This document shows, one piece after another, positions 59,851-64,000 of a stretch of DNA of 64,000 nucleotides. The notes under the pieces are model-generated. The model was not told where the DNA came from. It ran no database searches and was given only the letters and a program-made list of their open reading frames with translations. The DNA lies in NCBI GenBank assembly GCA_032000125.1, contig DAMALH010000006.1:1-64000 (forward strand), read 5' to 3'. This stretch comes from Dryocola sp032000125. GTDB taxonomy: Bacteria; Pseudomonadota; Gammaproteobacteria; Enterobacterales; Enterobacteriaceae. The position numbers and the translations under genes were made by a program. Every line of letters begins with the position of its first letter. Within the stretch, counting starts at the first letter, position 1.

Positions 59851-61137
59851 TTATTTACCGGTCAACAAATTAGCAATAGCGCGCACGCCTAATCCGGTCG
59901 CGCCGGCAGACCACTGTTCTACGGCACCTTTACGGTAGGTTGCCGAGCAGTCAACGTGCAGCCAGCCCTGGTGATAGTTTTCCACAAAGTGAGACAGGAA
60001 GCCCGCCGCCGTGCTCGCACCCGCCGGGAAAGAGGCATTGGAGGTATTGTTCAGCTCCGCGAAGTTAGACGGCAGCTGGCTGCGGTGGAACTCAGCCAGC
60101 GGCAAACGCCAGAACGGCTCGTTCTCTTGCGCCGCACTTTCCAGCAGGCGGTTTACCAGCGCGTCGTCGAAGCTGAACAGCGCGTGATAATCGTTGCCCA
60201 GCGCGGTTTTCGCAGCCCCGGTTAAGGTTGCGCAGTCGATAATCAGCTCTGGTTTTTGCGCGCAGGCGTCAATCAGGCCATCGGCCAATACCAGGCGCCC
60301 TTCCGCGTCGGTATTCATGACTTCAACGGTTTTGCCGTTGCGGTATTTAATAATGTCGCCAAGCTTGAAAGCGTTACCGCTGACCATATTGTCCGCGCAG
60401 CACAGATACAGCTTCACGCGTTTATCCAGCCCGCGAGTGATGGCAAAGGCCAGCGCGCCGGTAATGGTGGCGGCACCGCCCATGTCAGATTTCATGGAGT
60501 CCATAAAGGCGCTTTGTTTCATGCTGTAGCCGCCGGAATCGAAGGTAATACCTTTGCCAACCAGGGCGGCGTATACCGGCGCATCCGGGTTGCCGGTCGG
60601 GTTGTAATCCAGCGCCAGCAGCACCGGCTGCCGCTCAGAACCACGGCCTACGGTATGAATACCCATATAGTTCTGCTCGCGCAGATCTTCGCCTTTGGTG
60701 ATGCGATAGGTCACATGGTCGCAGGCAACCTCGTTTAACAGATCGATAGCGCGGGAAGCCAGTTGTTCAGGACCAAGCTCTTCCGCCGGCGTATTGATAG
60801 TGTGGCGCACCCAGTCGATGATTTTCAGGCGGTTATCGAGCTCTTTTTGCTGTGCTTCATCAAGCGGCGCCCAGTCGACTTTGCGCGAGCCTTTTGGTGC
60901 ACGGTAGCCCTGCCAGAACGCCCAGCTTTTCTCTACGTCCCAGCCTTCGCCCGCCAGCTGTACATGCTTCAGGCCCTGGCCATCGATTTTACGTGCCGCA
61001 CGCTGGATTAATCCCAGATCGTCTTTGCCGGTCAGGTGCAAGGTGATGCCTTCATCATTGATGCTATAGGCGGCTTTCTCGCCCCAGCGCGCATCGGCAG
61101 GCGCGGTGGAAAGCGTAATTTTCATGGCTTCAGACAT
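59851..61137 (-). CDS. pepB: PepB, leucyl-type aminopeptidase B
   Basis: A 428-residue M17 dinuclear-metal aminopeptidase (E. coli PepB 427). The catalytic motif VGKGITFDSGGYSMK and the family signature NTDAEGRLVLADGL are intact. It removes N-terminal residues, with preference including acidic ones, in the cytoplasm. The start MSEAMKITL has AAGGA upstream; a nine-residue extension is not used. It follows iscX after a terminator-like hairpin. Confidence 0.96.
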   Translation of the reverse strand: MSEAMKITLSTAPADARWGEKAAYSINDEGITLHLTGKDDLGLIQRAARKIDGQGLKHVQLAGEGWDVEKSWAFWQGYRAPKGSRKVDWAPLDEAQQKELDNRLKIIDWVRHTINTPAEELGPEQLASRAIDLLNEVACDHVTYRITKGEDLREQNYMGIHTVGRGSERQPVLLALDYNPTGNPDAPVYAALVGKGITFDSGGYSMKQSAFMDSMKSDMGGAATITGALAFAITRGLDKRVKLYLCCADNMVSGNAFKLGDIIKYRNGKTVEVMNTDAEGRLVLADGLIDACAQKPELIIDCATLTGAAKTALGNDYHALFSFDDALVNRLLESAAQENEPFWRLPLAEFHRSQLPSNFAELNNTSNASFPAGASTAAGFLSHFVENYHQGWLHVDCSATYRKGAVEQWSAGATGLGVRAIANLLTGK

Positions 61138-61174
61138 TTTGTTTTCCTTATATTTTTTCAGCACATGCTAAATA

Positions 61175-61200
61175 TGAAACGGGCCGCCTGAGGCAGCCCG
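61175..61200 (-). terminator. rho-independent terminator of the isc operon
   Basis: On the minus strand a CGGGCTGCCT-CA-GGCGGCCCG stem is followed by TTTCATATTT just after the iscX stop. It likely ends most isc operon transcripts before pepB. Confidence 0.7.
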
Positions 61201-61210
61201 CTTGGTTTAA

Positions 61211-61411
61211 CTATTCTGCTTCATCTAACCAGACTAACAGAATCGCTTCCAGAATTTTTTCATTGGATGCGTTTGGGTCGTCATCAAACTCTTCCAGGTC
61301 GCAGATCCACTGATGAAGGTCGGTAAAACGCACCGTTTTCGGATCGAGATCCGGGCGGCTATCGTACAGCGCTTCGCCGATTTCGCGGCTGTCGGTCCAT
61401 TTCAGTCCCAT
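61211..61411 (-). CDS. iscX: IscX, iron-binding modulator of Fe-S assembly
   Basis: A 66-residue acidic protein, identical in length to E. coli IscX. It has the conserved MGLKWTDSREIGEALYD start and acidic patches (DLEEFDDDP). It binds IscS and iron and tunes the rate of cluster building. It is the last gene of the isc operon, 12 bases after fdx. Confidence 0.96.
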   Translation of the reverse strand: MGLKWTDSREIGEALYDSRPDLDPKTVRFTDLHQWICDLEEFDDDPNASNEKILEAILLVWLDEAE

Positions 61412-61423
61412 AAGCGGCTCCTG

Positions 61424-61759
61424 TTAGTGCTCGCGAGCATGGTTGATGGTATAGCGCGGCATTTCAACGACCAGATCTTCGTCGGTAACGCGTGCCTGAC
61501 AGCTAAGACGGCTTTCAGGCTCCAGGCCCCAGGCTTTGTCGAGCATGTCATCTTCGTCTTCCGTGCTCTCGGCAAGGGAGTCAAAGCCTTCACGCACAAC
61601 ACAGTGGCAGGTGGTGCAGGCGCAGGATTTCTCACAGGCGTGCTCAATCTCAATACCGTTGCGCAGGGCAACATCAAGAATGGTTTCACCGACATTCGCT
61701 TCCAAAACTGCGCCATCCGGACAAAGGTCCTGATGAGGCAGAAAAACAATCTTTGGCAT
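61424..61759 (-). CDS. fdx: Fdx, adrenodoxin-type [2Fe-2S] ferredoxin
   Basis: A 111-residue ferredoxin, the same length as E. coli isc ferredoxin. The cluster ligands are Cys42, Cys48, Cys51 (CEKSCACTTC) and Cys87, with the extra Cys46 also conserved. It delivers electrons during Fe-S cluster assembly. It lies one base after hscA. Confidence 0.97.
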   Translation of the reverse strand: MPKIVFLPHQDLCPDGAVLEANVGETILDVALRNGIEIEHACEKSCACTTCHCVVREGFDSLAESTEDEDDMLDKAWGLEPESRLSCQARVTDEDLVVEMPRYTINHAREH

Positions 61760-61760
61760 G

Positions 61761-63599
61761 TTAAACCTCGTCCACGGAGTGGCCTTTCAGCGCCTTACGG
61801 ATTGACTCATCCATGCGACGTGCGGCGAAATCCTGGGTTTGTTTGTCTACGTTTTTAATGGCTTGTTCAATCGCATCGGTGTCGTTACCTGCGGCGGCGG
61901 CGCTGAGCGCTGCCATTGCGGTATCAATATCCGCGCGTTCGGCGGCGCTTAACAGCGCGGCATCCGAGCTTAATGCACCCTGCAGGCTTTCCAGCACGCG
62001 GGCTGCATCAACTTTTTGCTCTGCAAGCATGCGTGCTTTCACGTCATGCTCGGCAAAGCTCATGGAATCCTGAATCATGGCGGCGATTTCTCCGTCGCTC
62101 AGGCCATAAGAGGGCCTCACCTGAATGGAAGCTTCCACGCCGGTGGATTTCTCCATGGCGGTGACGCTTAACAGGCCGTCTGCGTCTACCTGGAAGGTTA
62201 CGCGGATATGCGCGCCGCCCGCAGGCATAGCCGGAATGCCGCGCAGGGTAAAGCGTGCAAGCGAACGGCAATCCTGCACCAGCTCACGCTCGCCCTGTAG
62301 CACCTGAATCGACATCGCGGTCTGGCCGTCTTTAAAGGTGGTAAAGTCCTGCGCCCGCGCCACCGGAATAGTCGTGTTACGCGGAATGACTTTCTCAACC
62401 AGGCCGCCCATAGTTTCAAGGCCGAGCGACAGCGGGATAACGTCCAGCAGCAGCATTTCGCTGTCCGGCTTGTTGCCAACCAGAATATCAGCCTGGACGG
62501 CCGCGCCAATGGCGACAACTTTATCCGGATCGATGGAGGTGAGCGGCGTGCGGCCAAAGAACTCGCCCACGCGTTCACGCACTAGCGGCACGCGGGTGGA
62601 ACCGCCAACCATGACCACTTCCAGAACGTCCGCGGCGTCTACCGCCGCGTCTTTCAGCGCGCGGCGACAGGCCAGAAGCGTTCTTTTTACCAGCGCGGCA
62701 ATCAGTTCATCGAACTGCTCGCGGGTCACCGTGCCTTTCCAGCCCGCGACATCAACCGTTGTGCTGTGGGCGTCGCTCAGCGCAATTTTTGCCGCGATAG
62801 CAGCATCTAAAAGCTGACGCTGTACGCGGTCGTCGCTGCGATCGGCAACGCCTGCCTGCTCGCGCNNNNNNNNNNCGAAGTCGTCGCCGCCCAGCGCGGA
62901 ATCGCCGCCGGTTGCCAGCACTTCAAACACGCCGCGGCTCAAGCGCAGAATAGAAATATCAAAGGTGCCGCCGCCCAGATCGTAGACGGCGATGACGCCT
63001 TCTTTGCCGGAATCCAGACCGTAAGCGATGGCCGCCGCGGTCGGTTCATTCAGCAGTCGCAGCACATGCAGGCCAGCCAGACGCGCCGCGTCTTTGGTGC
63101 CCTGACGCTGTGCATCGTCGAAATACGCGGGAACGGTAATCACCACGCCATCAAGTTCACCTTCCAGCGCTTCGGTAGCGCGAGCGGAGAGCGCCTTGAG
63201 GATATCGGCGGAAATACGCACGGGGTTAAGCAAACCTGCCGGTGTTTCAATCATCGGCAGGCCGTTTTCGCTGGCCCGGAGATGATAAGGCAGATGAGGA
63301 TAGCGCGCCTGAATGTCGGCCAGAGATCGGCCCATCAGACGTTTTACGGAGCTGACCGTGTTCGCCGGATCGAGCGCGGCCTGAGCTCGCGCGTTCCAGC
63401 CCACGTTCAGACCCTCTTGCTGGTAGTGTACGACCGAAGGTAACAGATGGCGCCCTTCGCGGTCAGCCAGCGTTTCGGCTTGCCCACTGCGCACGGTTGC
63501 CACCAGAGAATTGGTAGTACCTAAGTCGATGCCCGCAGCCAGTTTACGCTGGTGCGGCGCGGCGCTCAGGCCGGGCTCACTGATTTGTAATAACGCCAT
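61761..63599 (-). CDS. hscA: HscA, Hsp70-type Fe-S cluster chaperone (with assembly gap)
   Basis: An Hsp70 family chaperone that, with HscB, helps move clusters from IscU to acceptor proteins. ATPase motifs are AGIDLGTTNSLVA (near 23-35), YDLGGGTFDISIL and VVMVGGSTRVPLV. The substrate-binding domain and a C-terminal helical lid ending in GHSVDEV follow. A run of ten Ns lies inside, after GGDDF. The reading frame continues across it, giving 612 residues with four unknown. E. coli HscA has 616, and eight residues lie between the two flanking motifs there, so the true gap is probably about 22 bases. Confidence 0.95.
   Translation of the reverse strand: MALLQISEPGLSAAPHQRKLAAGIDLGTTNSLVATVRSGQAETLADREGRHLLPSVVHYQQEGLNVGWNARAQAALDPANTVSSVKRLMGRSLADIQARYPHLPYHLRASENGLPMIETPAGLLNPVRISADILKALSARATEALEGELDGVVITVPAYFDDAQRQGTKDAARLAGLHVLRLLNEPTAAAIAYGLDSGKEGVIAVYDLGGGTFDISILRLSRGVFEVLATGGDSALGGDDFXXXXREQAGVADRSDDRVQRQLLDAAIAAKIALSDAHSTTVDVAGWKGTVTREQFDELIAALVKRTLLACRRALKDAAVDAADVLEVVMVGGSTRVPLVRERVGEFFGRTPLTSIDPDKVVAIGAAVQADILVGNKPDSEMLLLDVIPLSLGLETMGGLVEKVIPRNTTIPVARAQDFTTFKDGQTAMSIQVLQGERELVQDCRSLARFTLRGIPAMPAGGAHIRVTFQVDADGLLSVTAMEKSTGVEASIQVRPSYGLSDGEIAAMIQDSMSFAEHDVKARMLAEQKVDAARVLESLQGALSSDAALLSAAERADIDTAMAALSAAAAGNDTDAIEQAIKNVDKQTQDFAARRMDESIRKALKGHSVDEV
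62866..62875. other. assembly gap (ten Ns) inside hscA
   Basis: Ten ambiguous bases interrupt hscA. The frame is kept, but comparison with E. coli HscA suggests 12 more bases are missing. It should not be read as a mutation in the organism. Confidence 0.9.
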
Positions 63600-63612
63600 T
63601 TTGAGCTTCCAG

Positions 63613-64000
63613 TTAAAAATCGAGCAGCTTTTCTTCGAGTTGTTCTATTTGGCTGCGCAGTTTATCGAGAAAACGCAATTTTCGCACGGTATCCGCCGCC
63701 TGCGGCCAGTCCTGGGTATCCAGTTGCTGCACCATCTGCGCGCTGCGAGTTTTCACCATCGCATCTACGCCTTTTGCGAAGCTTTCAAGGCGCCCGGCAT
63801 CTTTCGCCTGTTCGATGTTATCAAGCTCTTCACGCAGTTCGAGCTGCTCCATCAAAAACGCGGTATCGCGCACGGTATGCTGCTCGTTTGCGAGATCAAA
63901 CCCGTTGAGAGAGAGGATATACTCGGCGCGCAGCAGCGGGTGACGCAGCGTTTGCCAGGCCTGATTGATGGTTGCAGATTGTTGCACCGCCAGCAGTTGC
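63613..64000 (-). CDS. hscB: HscB, J-domain co-chaperone (5' end outside window)
   Basis: The C-terminal 129 or so codons of HscB are visible; the start and the J-domain HPD motif lie beyond the right edge. The visible segment (VQQSATINQAWQTLRHPL, then the helical IscU-binding domain ending in QLEEKLLDF) matches HscB closely. It stimulates HscA ATPase and delivers IscU. hscA starts 13 bases after its stop. Confidence 0.95.
   Translation of the reverse strand, partial: QLLAVQQSATINQAWQTLRHPLLRAEYILSLNGFDLANEQHTVRDTAFLMEQLELREELDNIEQAKDAGRLESFAKGVDAMVKTRSAQMVQQLDTQDWPQAADTVRKLRFLDKLRSQIEQLEEKLLDF

Overview
The window is a contiguous piece of an enterobacterial (Enterobacteriaceae/Enterobacterales) chromosome. 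Nearly every gene is an intact, near full-length relative of a gene in the Escherichia coli region from narQ-acrD to the isc operon, in almost the same order. The genus cannot be fixed from sequence alone. Several differences from E. coli point to a related genus rather than Escherichia itself: nap beside narQ, narP directly after narQ, no hyf operon between bcp and perM, no yfgH/yfgI, and an alpha-glucoside PTS cluster around sseA. No rRNA, tRNA, CRISPR array, prophage or intact insertion sequence was seen. A run of ten Ns inside hscA is an assembly gap.

Layout. Positions 1-3.6 kb hold the start of a periplasmic nitrate reductase operon (napF-napD-napA, leftward), divergent from the nitrate/nitrite two-component pair narQ-narP, with a NarP-type 7-2-7 site between them. 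From 3.6 to 9.2 kb are the acrD efflux pump (with a BaeR-type box), the 19-codon ypfM, yffB, dapE and ypfN. From 9.2 to 15.8 kb, leftward, are ypfH, tmcA, ypfJ, purC, bamC and dapA. From 15.9 to 25.1 kb are gcvR, bcp, perM, bepA, arsC-like yfgD, hda, uraA-upp and purM-purN. From 25.4 to 36.9 kb are ppk-ppx, the c-di-GMP phosphodiesterase pdeF, yfgG, guaB-guaA, xseA and yfgJ. From 37.2 to 46.4 kb is the leftward run ndk, rlmN, rodZ, ispG, hisS, yfgM, bamB, der. From 46.7 to 54.0 kb are pbpC and the giant alpha-2-macroglobulin-like yfhM. From 54.3 to 59.0 kb is an accessory module: a PTS IICB transporter and a GH4 6-phospho-alpha-glucosidase, then sseA, then an RpiR-type regulator. The window ends with sseB, pepB and the distal isc operon (hscB-hscA-fdx-iscX).

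Themes. Purine and pyrimidine metabolism recurs (purC, purMN, guaBA, upp-uraA), and good PurR operators are visible at purC, purMN and guaBA. Anaerobic control is visible at nap (NarP site), at pdeF/yfgG (perfect FNR box) and, unexpectedly, between upp and purMN (second perfect FNR-type box). Envelope biogenesis is well represented (bamB, bamC, bepA, rodZ, pbpC, yfhM, yfgM).

The least expected structure is non-coding. A repeat of about 150 bp lies between duplicated terminator hairpins, as a tandem pair after bcp and as a diverged single copy after purN. Both carry a long stem whose two arms differ in concert around a conserved GCGTGG loop. It looks like a structured, terminator-associated dispersed element. 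A second non-coding block, bounded by two strong hairpins between yfgJ and der, may be a remnant of an IS200/IS605-type element.
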